Shown: positions 35,736-48,835, counted from the stretch's first letter. The stretch: 64,000 nt of DNA from Cotesia glomerata (GCF_020080835.1 NC_058158.1:17155005-17219004), one strand, 5' to 3'. Numbers and translations: made by a program. The notes: a model not told the origin generated them from the sequence alone.

Positions 35736-36242
35736 AACTTCCCGCTAATTCCATACCTGGGCGCTTAAAATTGTACTTATGACGTTTTTGAGATATTTGA
35801 GCTCAAAATATAATTTATGTCATATTTTGAGCTCGTTGAGCTCAAAGAGATAGTATTTCTATGCATTTGAGCTCTTCGAGCTCAAAAGTCTGAGAGAAGT
35901 TTCATAGAACACTATTTTTGGAATTTTCAAACCGCAATTACTTTCGAATGGATCAACCGATTTTCACGCGCTTGGCGGCATTCGACGCAGTTTTATCAGC
36001 CTCATGAAGAATTTACAAATTTAAATTGATCGAACTAAAAATTTCGGAGTAATTTCGAAAAAACACTTTTTTCAGTTTTCTTTTGTTGACGATATCTGTT
36101 GAACGAATGAACCAATTTCGACCAGCTTGGTGGTGATCGGTCCAATTTATACTCAAAATCTAAGTTTGGCCAAGCCCTTTCAAATGGCGTGAACCGCGAT
36201 AAAATCTGATGAGCCGTTTAAAAGTTATGAACGGTTCACATA

Positions 36243-36246
<4 letters not shown>

Positions 36247-36277
<31 letters not shown>

Positions 36278-36300
36278 ATACACACACACACACACACACA
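36247..36300. repeat. CA microsatellite, 5' target side of copy A
   Basis: (CA)n with one GTATA interruption; the retrotransposon begins CTCGGGGCAG directly after it. Confidence 0.95.
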
Positions 36301-36795
36301 CTCGGGGCAGAAGAGATACTGCTACCGGGCGCGTCTCCCCGAGCGGATGGGAGAACGCTCGCTGTCCTTGGATGACACTTAATCTCTTAGTTAATGAGGT
36401 ACAGCGGGTAGGAGCCAAGCAAAATAACCAAACAAAATACGCTCCCGTGGACAAAACTCCCCTTTAATGGGTTGGTCGTACTAACTGACCTAACAAGACG
36501 ATCGTTCTCTGCTGTGACCCACTGGGAGTGACCGGAACCTGTATCGTAGTTTCCGACGATGCAGGCCACGGCTGATGTGAGCTTGCTCTACCGAGGTGAA
36601 AGTTGCAGCAGTGGATCAGGAGCCAGCCACTTCGGGCCTTGATCAGGAAGTACGCAATGAGTGTTAGAGATCGGAATCTTCACCGCTCCGAGCGAGTCTA
36701 GTCCGTCCGTGTATTCCGGGACTGGCTAAGTGTCGGCTAGGCCTCAGGGAACTGGGGTAGGAGTACTATCTCCGAGGGTACCCCCGTTCCTAGTT

Positions 36796-38215
36796 ATGGC
36801 AACCCGCTCCACTCCGTACGATGCGCTGGTAAATCAAAAAAGTATGAGTAATGCACAGGAAACAAACAAGAGTGAAAACGGGCCTCATGCCCAGCAAGAC
36901 GCACTGCTACTTAGTGCAAAGATGAAGAGGACAGATGCGCTGGCACATCTGGAGAAGCTAGTCAGTGGACTGCAGGACTTTCTCCAAACCAAGCAAAATG
37001 TCCACAAGGAGATCAAGTCGAAGTCGACGAACATCTGCAGTGCCCTGAGAAGGTTCAAAAAACTGGACCGAGAATGGCAGGAGATCCAACAACAATACGG
37101 TAATATCGTGATGAAGACGAGTGTGACAGCGGTTTCACCAGCAAAAGCCGACACGTTTGTCGAGGAGATGGACACAGGTGGCGAGGGTGACGTCGAGTCA
37201 GTTGTCGAAGACGGAGAGGAAACTGGAACTGATATCAGGCCCGGGAAAAGGAAAGAACGAAATTCCCCAGACTCAATAACCAGCCGTACTAAGAAGAAGA
37301 AGGACCTTAAACCAAGTCCCCCGAAAAACGCGGTAACACAGAACAGCGGAAAAAAGGAGGTGAATGAATGGCAAAAAGTCCAGTCAAGGAAGTCCAAGAG
37401 AGCAAGCAGTAGAAAAGCTCCAGAAGCAACCGCTGAAGGAGTCCAGGCCAGAGCCTAATCGGAAAGAACCGCGCAAACGGATCAGGCCGGACGCACTGAT
37501 CATCCGCCCCGCAGAGACGGCAAAGTATGCTGAAATTCTGAAGCGAATAAAGCAGGACGTCCCTGACGAACAGGTCCGTACTACAGTGGATAAGATCCAA
37601 AGAACTAGGACCGGGAGCTTGCTGATTACGCTTTCGAGGAAGAGCGCTGACCGAGGCCAAGTCTTACAGAAGACCATCGCGGACATCCTCCAAGAAGACG
37701 CAAAGGTAATCTGCATAGGGCCACAGGAAGACGTCGAAATCCGAGATCTTGACGGTACCACAACCAAGGAGGATATTCAGGCTGCCTTGCAAACGGAAAT
37801 CGGAGAAACCTGCGAGATACCACTAGGGACAATTAAGATTCATAAGGCCTACAGAGGTACTCAGACAGCTGTTGTGACACTACCAGCAGCTGCAGCGCGG
37901 AAGATATTGACAGGAAGCGGTAAAGTCCGGATCAGCTGGGCCAACTGCCGAATCCGAGCTACGAGGAGACCAATCCAATGTTTCAAGTGCTGGCACTTTG
38001 GACATCTTGGATCCCAGTGCAAGAGCAATGTGGATCGGTCTAAGCTATGTATTAGGTGCGGACAAGAGGGACACAAGATTGCTGAATGCAAAAACCCAGC
38101 GAAATGTGTATTATGCGCGGATCAAAGTGCGGAGAACTCGGCTCATCATGCCGGCGCATCCAGGTGCTCAGTATTTAAAGAGGCACTCCAGAAGATAACA
38201 AACAAACAGACATGA
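36796..38215 (+). pseudogene. ORF1 (Gag-like, zinc knuckle) of R1-clade copy A
   Basis: The chosen start is ATG 36,796 (MATRSTPYDAL), though the frame is open upstream. The first part is charged and coiled-coil-like (36,900-37,100), then acidic, then Lys-rich. A frameshift between about 37,385 and 37,440 moves the reading to the next frame, which continues with RPDALIIRP and the Gag-like domain. Three knuckles end it: CFKCWHFGHLGSQC (37,979), CIRCGQEGHKIAEC and CVLCADQ...CH-type. The protein would bind retrotransposon RNA. The stop TGA overlaps the ORF2 start as ATGA (38,212-38,215), an arrangement suited to stop-start translational coupling. Confidence 0.85.
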
Positions 38216-41200
38216 AGATATTGCACCTAAACCTAAACCATTGCGAAGCTGCACATGATCTGCTTATGCAAACAGCAAGAGAACTAGAGTTAGACTTAGT
38301 AATGATAGCAGAGCCATACAGATACCTGAATACCCAGCCTTGGGAATCTGACAACACCACCAAGGCTGTCATCTGGTCTTGTGGTAAGCATCCCTTCCAG
38401 AGTCTAGTTAACAATGATAATGCCGGCTTTGTAGCAGCAACAGTTAACGGTATCCGTTTCTACAGCTGTTATGCACCACCTAGCCTATCCATTGTTGAAT
38501 TCACTGAATTCTTGGACAAACTGACCGAGGACGCCAAGCAGCATTATCTGGTCGCGATTGCCGGTGACTTCAACTCCTGGGCAGTAGACTGGGGCAGCAA
38601 GCAGACAAATGCGCGAGGAAAAGCACTCCTAGAAGCTTTCTCTACACTAGATGTAGTCCAGCTCAACAGTGGTGATACGCCAACCTATACGCCAACTATA
38701 CTAAAGGAGAAGCAAGCTCTATCGTAGATCTCATTTTCGTCAGCAGCAGCCTCATCAGTGGGAAATACGACTGGAAGGTGATGGATATCTACACAGCCAG
38801 TGACCACAAGGCAATTCTCTGGGAAATATCACATGACCGGAATACAAGAAGACCAATCAAGTCATTCAATACCATTGGATGAAAAGTGAAGCCTTTTGAC
38901 ACAAGCACATTGGTAATAGCCCTTAATAGTGAACCGATTACTACTGGATCCGCAGAAGAAATGACCAAGGACCTGATGAAAAGAGTTGTCCAGGCCTGTG
39001 ACGCCAGTATGGTCCGGAAACACAGCATAAGCCAACGCCCGGCAGTGCACTGGTGGAACGACCACATCAGTGTTCTTCGGAAAGAGTGTCTAAAGAAAAG
39101 AAGAATATCCCAGCGTGGCTATCGACGACCTAACTCTGCGGAGCTGATCGCAGAGTACAAAAAGGCGCGTCGTAAACTGAATAAAGCCATCAAAGAGAGC
39201 AAAAGAAGATGCTGGAAAGAGCTTATATACGAGGTGGATAAAGACGAGTGGGGTAGGCCTTATAAGGTGGTTATGACCCACCTGAAAAAACAACAAATGC
39301 CATCACCTACGTGTCCTCAACTTCTTCAGAAAATCGTCACTGCACTGTTCCCACAGCAACGCAACTTCGATTACCAGTTGGCGCCAGGCGAACTGGACGA
39401 CATTCCACCTGTCACTGAAGAAGAACTACTGGAGGCCTGTAACCGTGTAGGGAATAATAAAGCGCCGGGATTGGACGGAATCCCTAATATAGCCTTGAAA
39501 ACCATCATAAAGGCAGCTCCAACATTATTCCTCGACGCTTATAATGCATGCCTCAAGGAGGGGACTTTTCCTCGTAAGTGGAAACAGCAACGATTGGTAC
39601 TGTTGCCTAAAGGGAAGAAACTACCAGAAGAACCGTCATCTTACCGACCACTTTGCATGTTAGATACGGCGGGTAAGATATTTGAGCGCATAATTCACCA
39701 GAGAATTGAAGCAGTAGTCGACCTACTCCTGGCAGACAATCAGTATGGATTGCGGAAAGGACGATCAACCCTGGACGCAATCAAACAGGTTGTTGATACG
39801 GCCAAGGAAGCAATCGCAGGAACCAGATGGAAAGGTGGAACGAAGAAGTATTGCCTGGTGGCGACACTAGACATCAGAAACGCCTTCAACTCCGCCAATT
39901 GGAAATGTATCATGCAGGCCCTCCAAGAGAAGAATGTACCAGAATACCTGCTTAAGATCGTAGCAAGCTACTTTGAAAACAGAGTCCTGAAGTATGACAC
40001 GAAGAACGGTCCGAGGGAGTATGATATTACTGGAGGGGTACCACAAGGTTCAGTTCTAGGCCCGCTCCTGTGGAACATTATGTATGACGGTCTATTAAGA
40101 CTAACTCTGCCAAGAAACGTCAAACTCGTAGCATATGCAGATGACGTAGCCGTAGTGATCGTTGCCAAACACCTTGACGAGATAAATCATATGTTCGATC
40201 TCACTTTTGAGCACGTTAACCGGTGGATGGATGCAGTGAACCTGCAACTGGCGCAACACAAGACTGAGGCAGTACTTATTACCAGCAGAAAAGTGGTAGA
40301 GACCATTAAGCTGAAAGTCAGCGAACAAGAAATCACATCACAGCCTTATATCCGATATTTGGGAGTGATGCTTGATGCCCGACTCAACTTCAAGCAGCAA
40401 GTGGAACATGTCAGTGCCAAAGCGTCAGTAGTGAGGGCTAGTCTCGCACGACTGATGCCGAACGTCGGAGGCCCAAAACAGAGCAGGAGGCTATTATTGT
40501 CATCAGTAGTCATATCAGTGCTCACTTACGGAATATCCATTTGGGCCGACGCATTAAAGACACAAGAATTATGGAGAAAGGCTGGACCAGTATATCGACT
40601 GAGTGCCCTACGAGTAGCTAGTGCCTTCCGCACTATATCAGAAGAAGCAGTGTGCGTCATTGCTGGAACCCTACCTCTTAGAGTTCTAGCAGAGAAAAGA
40701 CAGGCCCTTTACCAACGAAAAAGGTCAACTGCACTGATCCCTGAAGAACTTAGAATTGAAGAACGGCAGAAGAGCATAGGCCGATGGCAACTACAATGGG
40801 ATGCTGCAGAGAAGGGTAGGTGGACGCACCGTCTCATACCTCGGATCGACATTTGGCTTAACCGGAATCACGGTGAGGTCAATTACTATCTTACGCAGAT
40901 GTTGTCGGGACATGGGTGTTTTCGAGAGTATCTACACCGCTTTAAGCACGATGACTCTTCGGAGTGCCCGTCCTGCCCAGGAGCTGCTGAAGACGCGGAG
41001 CACGTCTTCTTTGTATGTCCTCGTTTCGATCCATAGCGTGAAGAACTGGAGAGGATCCTGAACCAGAGAATGCAACCAGATTCACTAGTAGAAGCAATGT
41101 TGTCATCAAAAGCTGCCTGGAACGCTACCAACACGTTTGCAACAGAAGTCCTTAAAGACTTGCGTTCCACCGAAAAAAAAGAGCAAATAGCAGAAGATAG

Positions 41201-41249
41201 AAGGAAGGTAGTTAACACCTTAGCCACCAGAAGGAAGAGCAGTAGCTAG
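38212..41249 (+). pseudogene. ORF2 (endonuclease-reverse transcriptase) of R1-clade copy A
   Basis: It starts MKILHLNLNHCEAAHDLL. The APE-type endonuclease shows IAEPYR, AGDFNSWAVDWG (38,570) and, after a frameshift near 38,690, SIVDLIFVSSS and ASDHKA. A TGA at 38,880-38,882 replaces a codon (by context probably Trp) before KVKPFD. The reverse transcriptase has LDIRNAFNSANW (39,868), GGVPQGSVLGPLLW (40,033) and YADDVAV (40,134). The C-terminal zinc finger CPSC...H...C lies at 40,967-41,021. A TAG at 41,034 stands where copy B has Gln; the frame then runs to 41,249. The product would nick the AC-repeat target and prime cDNA synthesis there. Confidence 0.9.
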
Positions 41250-41440
41250 ATCCTCCCTTCACGAAGTAATGCCTGACGGCGGTTTCCATGAGGGATTAGA
41301 GGAAAGAAGGAAAAGGGGTTTAGGGTTTAGTGGGTAGGGGCGTTAGTGTCGAGTTTTAGTATGACGCTGCGTCGAGTCGCCACATATCCAGGCCAAACAA
41401 CTATGCCTAGAATCCGTAAAAAGGATTCCCTCCCCTAAAA

Positions 41441-41464
41441 AACACACACACACACACACACACA
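41441..41464. repeat. AC microsatellite, 3' target side of copy A
   Basis: Short AC run following the A-rich retrotransposon end and continuing into CATACAGACATAGTGAC of the host repeat. Confidence 0.9.
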
Positions 41465-41600
41465 TACAGACATAGTGACAACCTTCCTGTAACCTTCAAA
41501 CGTCGAGATTTGATAAAAACTCAATTTTTGCAAAAATAGGGTAAAACCAATAATTTCCAGATTTTTGAAAATCTTTGATTTTCTTAGCGGGCAGTTAAAA

Positions 41601-42984
41601 ATAACGAAAAGCACAATTTTGTGAGTTCTTAACTAACTATAACTTTTGAATGCGTCATTCGATTTTCATTTTCGACAATGCATTCAACGCAGTTTTTTAA
41701 GCACAAACAATGTATGCATGGTTCTATCCAAAAATATATAAGTAAAAGTGGCTGATGCAATATCCATTATCGGAGTTCTTTTAGTGTAATAAGAAAACAA
41801 TCTGACTGGAATTCAATCCTCTATGATATCGACAGTGGAACATTCATTTGAAATTGATAACTATAGACAACATTAAAGTATATTTCTAAATTATATTTGA
41901 ATTTTTTATTTGAGAAACTCCATAAATCATATGGGGTTTCCCTATAACTTGTGGGGTTTCTCAAATAAACGATTCATTTGTAAACGATTGTTATGTGAAA
42001 ATTTAATTATTTCACATCAAAACAACATGCACGATTTCAAGAGTTATCCAACTTGAGAATTTTTTTCTTTTAATTTAAATTTCGATTTTCTTACTAACGA
42101 TACAAAAATAAAAATTATGAATAAATGTTATGAGATGAAAAATTTTTTACAATTTTTGCTGCACGTTATTTCTACGATTGTCACAAAAATTTTTGTAAAA
42201 TTGAATTAAAAATTGATGGTAAATTTAATCTTCACTATTTTTTCTGGATTGATAAACTTTCTTCTGTTTAAATTCAAATCTCAATTTTTTTTTTTGGTAG
42301 TAAAACAATAATTAGGAAACAAAAGTAAAAAATATTGGAGGCTCTAGAATTTCTATTTCAACTACTTTTCTGTAAGACTAATAGGTTTTATTTCGATTTT
42401 CAAAAAAAATTTAGATAATATTTTCATAGAAATAGAATCTTTCGTTGTTTAAAAATAAAATTTCCAAATAAATTTTGTTTAGTATCGGAAGATTTTTTGT
42501 CAAATTCTTATTTGAACTTTTTCATTAGTAATACAAAAAAAAAATTATGAACAAAAGTTTTTGGAAATTAAATTTTCCAAAATTTTTGTCAAAACTGTTA
42601 TTTTATGGGAAAAATAAAATTTTTTATCATTATTATTGTTATTTAAGATAGAATAAAAATGAATTCACGCTTTTGGATATCCAATAAAACAACTCGTCAT
42701 AAATTTTGAATGAGAATTCTAAATTTTTCAACATTCCATAAAATTATTTTACTGAAGTAACATTTTCACAAAATTCAATAAAACCAATAAATATCTGAAT
42801 CGCAAGAAATTTATATAATTTAAAAATAGTGTATAAGATTTTATAAAATTTGAAACAATTTAAATACGTTATCAATTTTGACTTAATATAAGTAGTCAAA
42901 TTTTATTGAAAATTTTTGACATTTCATGGCCGTCGATAATTTTTTTAAAATTTCTAAGAAATTACCCTTAGAGGAAAGAACAAT
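41601..42984. other. Gene-free AT-rich stretch
   Basis: The first 110 bp resemble sequence at 35,530-35,640 (family flank). Beyond that I see no gene and no clear repeat, apart from a GGGGTTTC duplication near 41,934-41,970. Confidence 0.5.
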
Positions 42985-43290
42985 CGGCTCGAGCTTGGCC
43001 AAGGCTTGGCGCAATGCTCATTAACTCTGGGGCAAGCTTGAAATCCCAGCTTGGCCCAAGTCCGTCTAAGCATACAAATGATAACTTCCTGCCAAGACTG
43101 AATATCAGTACTGTGCCAAGACTGAAAATAAGTATTGTGCCAAGACTAAGAATAAGTACTGTGCCAAGACTGAAAATAAGTATTGTGCCAAGACTGAATT
43201 TTAGTATTGAGTCAATACCGATTTTCAAGTCTGACCCATGCCTAGTTACCAGGATTGAGCCACAGTTATTCAAGTCTGGCCCATGCCATT
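42985..43290. repeat. Degenerate tandem words, GCCAAGACTGAAAATAAGTA
   Basis: Words such as TGTGCCAAGACTGAATATC and TTGTGCCAAGACTGAAAAT recur about every 23-24 bp, with more diverged GCTTGGCCCAAG words on the left. Open frames on both strands here only translate the repeat. Complementary words (GGCTGGGTCTTGGTTCAAC) appear at 49,515-49,590 and could be the other arm. Confidence 0.75.
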
Positions 43291-43431
43291 TGATAAAAAG
43301 TGATAAAAAGAAATTTTTTATTTGTAATTTTTTTTTATTTTAATTTCTATGCAAGGCTAACGCAAGTTAGCCCCTTTGACTCTTTATTTAGACCTAACTT
43401 TTATTAATTATGAAAATAAAGTGAAAATTGC

Positions 43432-43512
43432 AATTTGCCTTATCCGAGATTCGAACCTGAGCCGCGCGCTTGCTAGACCGATACTAACCCCTACGCCGTA
43501 CGACCGATAAGT
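43432..43512 (-). other. tRNA-like module (degenerate), second copy
   Basis: Minus strand: box-A-like GGCGTAGGGGTTAG and box B GGTTCGAATCTC with tRNA-like spacing, and GGTCTAGCAAGCGCGCGG between them. It shares GCGCG and GGTTCGAATC with the module at 2,985. Stems pair poorly and it lies beside a short-word repeat array, as the first does. More likely a tRNA-derived module of a mobile element than a host tRNA gene. Confidence 0.45.
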
Positions 43513-43519
43513 TGATTTA

Positions 43520-46200
43520 CATATCATCATTCATATAAGCTAACTTTAGATGCTGACAGAGTGTGACGGTTTATTATTTTCACAATTTATGTTATTTAAT
43601 ATTGTGTTTTGATGAAAATAAACGATTTTTCACAAATTTTTATTAATTTAAAAAAATACAAAAGTCAAGTCCTTTTATTACTTTAGTATTTATACAACGT
43701 TCTGTATACTTTTGATATTTTGTTATAAATTTTAATGTTTAAAATTATCAATACTAAAAACTCCATTGTAAATTATTATATTTTTTTTTTTTTTTGAGAC
43801 CGTATCAATCTTGACGATATGTAATTGTTTTTGTTAAATAATAAATTTTTAATTTAAGCATTTGCTAACAAATATTCATTAAACAATAAATATTTAAATT
43901 ATTGCCCTAATCAGGTCTAAATTCTTCTATAATTAATTTAAATCAGGATATTGTAGAACAAATTGATATTATGATTTATATTTCATTTATTTCAACATGC
44001 GACGTTTTGTCAGTTTTATTCTGACATTATCAGGCACCTATGTGATTACAAACAAATAAACCATTAACAATTTTCATGTTGTTGCGTAAATACCAAATGT
44101 TCGCGCCAGAACACTTGGTAAATCCGCACTCTACTGCATCAGTGGTGCTGCGATTGACGCGCACCCTGATAGTCAACTTCCCAAGGCAAATAGACGGTTA
44201 CCCGCCAACCGGCATAATTACTCTACACGCGGTGGCCAGCTACACGTGCTCAGTATACATAAATTAATTCAGTGCATCATTGTGCAATACAACTCAACAA
44301 CTTATCCAGGATAATTTTCCATCATCGGAAATTCAGGTACCAACTTCTTGTCTTTTATAATAATTGGTTAATAATAAATGTTGGTTAATAATAATAATTA
44401 AAAACGTAACCTCTCGATTGTTGTTATGCCGGTATCTTGGGATCATGCTTTACATACTATATAAATTATTTTACATTTTGAATCAGCATTCACAAGAGAT
44501 TAAATAATATTCAGTCTTAATAATATAATACCTGCATGACTCATTAATTAAAATTGTCTTCAGTTCAAGTCGTTGTCATACCTGGATGAGGTGATGTCAC
44601 TGATCACCAGGTATGCAAATAATCTTATAATCTCTTGCTTTTATTCAAGCCTCTCTTGTGACTGCTGATTTCAGTTCGCGTTCTGACTCTCCTCCGTGCT
44701 CTTCACTCGTATCATCGCTCGTACTAACTATTGTCGCGTCATTAATAATTTTTATTGTGATAAAATAATAGATCAACAAATTCATGTAATTAATTAAATC
44801 TGAGCTCGTATTCAAATCTTGGTAAAATTGATTAACTCAACGCTCTTATTAAAACCTTAAATTGATATTTGTGTATGGTGCCAACATATTGATAACTCAT
44901 CTTTATGATTATAATTACAGTAATTTCAAATACTTAATTCAATAATAATTTTTGTATTACTTAATTAAATAGTTCAAATAAATTAAGAAGTTAAATTTAT
45001 GATAGTTATTAAGAGTCAAGTGTTCACTAATTTTAAACTGTGATATTTTATATAATAAACGAGAAAACCACGAATAAGTGTTTATAATTTCTTTTCAACA
45101 CCCAGATCCGGTATAAATAAATATTTAATGTTAAGTTATTTCACACATGTAAAGTCAAAAACTCAATACAAATATCTAAAAAAATAATAAATTAATAAAT
45201 ATCTTAAAATTTTACAATATAAAAACACATAGTCCTCAATTTACAAAACATTACTGCGCATGACATTTTAATCCTTTGAGAACACATTGCGAACTTTGAG
45301 GAAATTTTAAATCTAGAAGTACATTTATAAATGAGTCTTAGTGTGCAATCTGTTATCGGTTGAAATCTACGCAATAAGTTGTGATACGTCACAAAGGTCT
45401 CTATGCTGTTAGCCTCATTTTAAGCGACTGACCGAAATTCGTAACTTCAAACTTCAGAATAAATATATTTCTTTCAAACTTTATTAAATATTGATTTTTT
45501 TCTTTAAAATATATTGTTTTCTGAATAAAATGGCGTCGGTTTTTTTTTCGATGTTGTAAAAATCAAAATTTCTGCGACTTTTTTTATAAAAAAAGTTTGG
45601 TTTTTTTTCTAAACGATTTTTTAGTATTTTTAAATTATTAGAAATTAAAAATAGCTAGTAGATATTTAGAAGAAATGTTATATTAAAGTTTGGTGCCAAT
45701 TATAAGTCAATACATAACATAGGAAATGAATAAGAACTGTTTTGCTGAGTGGGGTCTACTGGACCCCGTGTGTCCTTAACGTAATTTTTTCGACGTGTGT
45801 TCTCAATGGATTAATATACAAACAAATTTTTTTATTTCATTTTTATATTTAGAGTCCGTAATAAATAAAATGAACCATATCCAATTGAAAAAAACTCGTA
45901 AAAAAATTTTTTCTTATTATTCACTAGTCAAAGACTGGAACCTCGTGTTTATTTGAAGGTTATTGTTGTCAATTTGTTACTTGTTAATAATGACTAGAAG
46001 ATAATAGGAAAAAAAATCATTGGGCCTGCCACATTATTGGGGAAAGTTTTAAATCTACATGTGTGAATGAAAATATTATTAATTTGTAAATTTTAAACGT
46101 ATGTATAAATGTATATGTTAAAGCTATTGGATAACTTGTGGTTAATTACGACTTGGCCGATAAAATAGTTATTTTCATAATGCTATAAAATACAATTAAT
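43520..46200. other. Gene-free AT-rich stretch
   Basis: No convincing gene. A 63-codon frame at 44,076-44,267 has no homology I recognise. A short inverted repeat CATACCTGG/CCAGGTATG lies at 44,577-44,616. Confidence 0.5.
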
Positions 46201-46202
46201 AC

Positions 46203-46298
46203 ACACTGAAAAAAAAAGTTTTTTTATACCTAGGAAATTTCTCCTTATGGTTAAAAAATTGATATTCTTATGATTAGAATACAAAAGTTTTTTTAACT
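46203..46298. mobile_element. Left part of a CACTGAAAA-type MITE, split by a solo LTR
   Basis: CACTGAAAAAAAAAGTTTTT starts a T/A-rich element that is interrupted at 46,298 by the solo LTR and resumes at 48,474. Its right end was not fixed. No coding. Confidence 0.4.
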
Positions 46299-48473
46299 TG
46301 TAACAGGGTAAATTACCCTTAATCGATAAGTCGCCAGAGATCGATAACTTTTCGACTAGCATTTGAGCGCATCGATCTTCGGGCCTAGAGAGAGAGCAGA
46401 AGGGGGTATTTTTGGGGTCGTTATATAGACGAGCCATGCGTGGTGTCCGGAGAAGTAGTGAAGTGCCTAAACGAGCGACATCGCCTGCCGAGCCACCAAG
46501 AAGGAAGACAAATTCCATACGAGAGTTTTCTTCTTTTATTAAAATTATTAAGGTATTGAAATTTTGTCTCTTCGTTAAGCCTTGGGGTTTATACCCGGCT
46601 CACTTAATACACTACTTCTCATTTTATTTATTCAAGTTTGGATAATTCAATTGTTTAATAATTTTGCTCAATAATAATTAATTATTTAATTGAATTGATT
46701 CGTTAATTGCTGGGAGCGTTCCTCCTGGGGGTTTATACCCGAGGAATGTTCTAGACCTCTTGGGTTTGCAAGTCGTGAATAATTAATTTTATTAATACAG
46801 TTGGTTAATAATTATTAACATCTTGAGATTGGTTTAAATAAATATATTTTATATTAATTAAATTCTGAACACCGAGAAGGTTCCAATCGACACGACATAG
46901 TATTCGGTACCCGAGGTCAAAACGTGCTACGCGGTAACGAACGCCGGCATCCATTTTGAGCGCGCAAATTCCTTGTGAATTTTATTACGCAATAAATCGT
47001 AAAATTAACAACTGGATTATTATTACTATTTACAACAATTGAATTATCTTTTATTAAGATTATTTATTATTTTGAATTAAATATTGATATCGTATTAATT
47101 TTGGAAACTATTTTATTATTTGGAAAATTAAGTATTGAGAAAGTTGCGACGAAATTAGAAATTGAAATAACCGTGGATGATTTGCGGAATTTATTTTTAC
47201 ATCGAGATAAAATTGTTGTTAATTAATTATCCAGTCGACAATAACAATAATAATAATTGTCTAGTCGGAAATTCCACGCGGTTGAATCTTATATTGAAAT
47301 TGAAACCTGTGAAAATTATAATAAGTGAAATTTAATACCATTATTCCGGTAAAATTATTTATAAAAACTATTTATCAGTGTGGATTACGTCCGAGAAAAT
47401 TTAGTTAGAATTTTACAAAGAATTATTCTTAAGAATTTATTCAAAATTTAAGAAATAAAATTACGAGTTGAAATTGGAGTAAAATCTTACGTCAATATTG
47501 TTCCTAAAATTTTATTTAATGCTGAGTATTAAACTCGTGGATAATTTGGAATAAATTCAAGCGTCGGTTTTTAGTGTAGATTTTTTTGAGAATTAAATTA
47601 TTAGTTGTGAAAATTGTTTATGATTATAATCTCGAGCTAATGACTGAATAATTTTAGTAAGAATTGAACGTTGACTATTTTGGAGTTTAATTTTGTAATC
47701 CAGAAAATAAAAGTAAAGTAGAGTCAGTGTGTGTGTGAGACGCATGGGTTATGTGTGTGTGAATGCTACCAGCGTTCCTTCGCAAGCGAGCAGTCCGTTT
47801 GCGAGGTGTTTCGCTGGCATAGAGCGTGAGGGTCCGGTGGACAGCGCGACTTAGTTAGAAACCGCGGTATAGACGCTCCATAAGAGGGTACCGTCAGGAT
47901 TAAGAATTTTGATAGAGCGTGAGGGTCCGGTGGACAGCGCGACGTAAGGATAGTGTGGAGTGTATGTGTGAGCTGCAGAGGCTTCTTGGCTTACGTTGCA
48001 GTCACTAGGCTGTTGCTTCTGTAGCCAGGCGTTGTTGATAAGCTCTCGTACACTGATGTCTTTGTACGAGGTGTCTTGTTGATAAGTCGGAGTCGCCGGT
48101 TTTAGCCCGAAATCCTCCGTTAGATATAAGTAGTTAGTAGTGGCGACTTTCCGGGGGAAAGCGTGAAGTAAGTTTAGTTGTAAGTAAATTAGTTGTAAGT
48201 GAGCGGTGTACGTGCAAAGGCACGAGTTGTTATCATATTTTGTTGTTAAATAAATACCGGTCATTTTTGTTAAATAAAAATTTATTTCTTTCAGATTACC
48301 TTCCTCCACTCTCTCTCCCTGTAGATTATAAGCTCAGCTCTGGTTTCCGGTTCCAGGAACCGAGATACAAAATCCTGGTGGCGCCCTTGGTATTTAGAAT
48401 CATTTTTGCTAGGTATTGTTTTATTTCTATTAAATTAATTAAGGGGCCAATGAGCGGAAAAACACCCGTTACA
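46299..48473. mobile_element. Solo LTR (2,175 bp) with AACT target duplication
   Basis: TGTAACAGGG at the start is the inverse of CCCGTTACA at the end; AACT precedes (46,295-46,298) and follows (48,474-48,477). A 30-bp direct repeat (GAGCGTGAGGGTCCGGTGGA and 10 more bases) lies at 47,820 and 47,913. TGGTGGCGCCC near 48,377 resembles a primer-binding site but is internal. A 152-codon minus-strand frame at 47,851-48,309 resembles no protein I know. No gag or pol remains. Confidence 0.85.
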
Positions 48474-48614
48474 AACTATAAGAATAAATTTTTGTGCCTG
48501 TCAAAAAACTAGCCTTATAATAAAAAATGGTATTTTAAGTTTAAGAAAACCAGCTTTTTTAAATAAAAAAAACTCGAGTAAAAAATTCAATATTCTAGGT
48601 GGAAAAAAATTTTT

Positions 48615-48755
48615 AACTTCCCGCTAAGAAAATTGAAAATTTTCAAAAATCGGGAAGTTATTGTTTTCACCCCGTTTTTCGAAAATCGAGTTTTCATCAG
48701 ACCTCGATGTTTTGAGCTCCTAGGAAGCTTTTCTGACTATTTCCGCGGTGATGTC

Positions 48756-48835
<80 letters not shown>

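Larger units (their letters stand above)
36301..41440 (+). mobile_element. R1-clade non-LTR retrotransposon, copy A (near full length)
   Basis: It has a 5' untranslated region of ~0.5 kb, ORF1 with three zinc knuckles, ORF2 with endonuclease, reverse transcriptase and C-terminal CCHC, and a 3' untranslated region ending CCCCTAAAAAA. CA repeats flank both sides. R1-clade families specific for AC or ACAY repeats (Mino, Waldo) are established; this element fits that pattern. The coding regions carry two frameshifts and two stops, so the copy is inactive. Copy B shares its 3' part and 3' UTR. Confidence 0.88.
35736..41600. mobile_element. CA-core repeat element, copy 2, split by R1-clade copy A
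   Basis: The left part begins AACTTCCCGCTA, contains GAGCTC palindromes (35,790-35,885) and reaches the CA run at 36,247. The right part resumes in the CA run at 41,441, reads ACCTTCAAACGTCGAGATTT and ends TTTTCTTAGCGGGCAGTT. Both halves match the uninterrupted copy 3 (48,615-49,385, opposite orientation). The 5.1 kb between the two CA runs is a retrotransposon inserted in the microsatellite core. Confidence 0.75.

Noticed and set aside
36885..37397. 170-codon minus-strand frame opposite R1-clade ORF1
   Set aside because: A shadow of the charged ORF1 coding strand; no independent support.
41317..41345. GGTTTAGGGTTTAG as telomere-like repeat
   Set aside because: It is part of the conserved 3' UTR of the R1-clade family (also at 51,600-51,620) and only about two units long.
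44076..44267. 63-codon frame as a small gene
   Set aside because: No homology, no splice context, and a length expected by chance.
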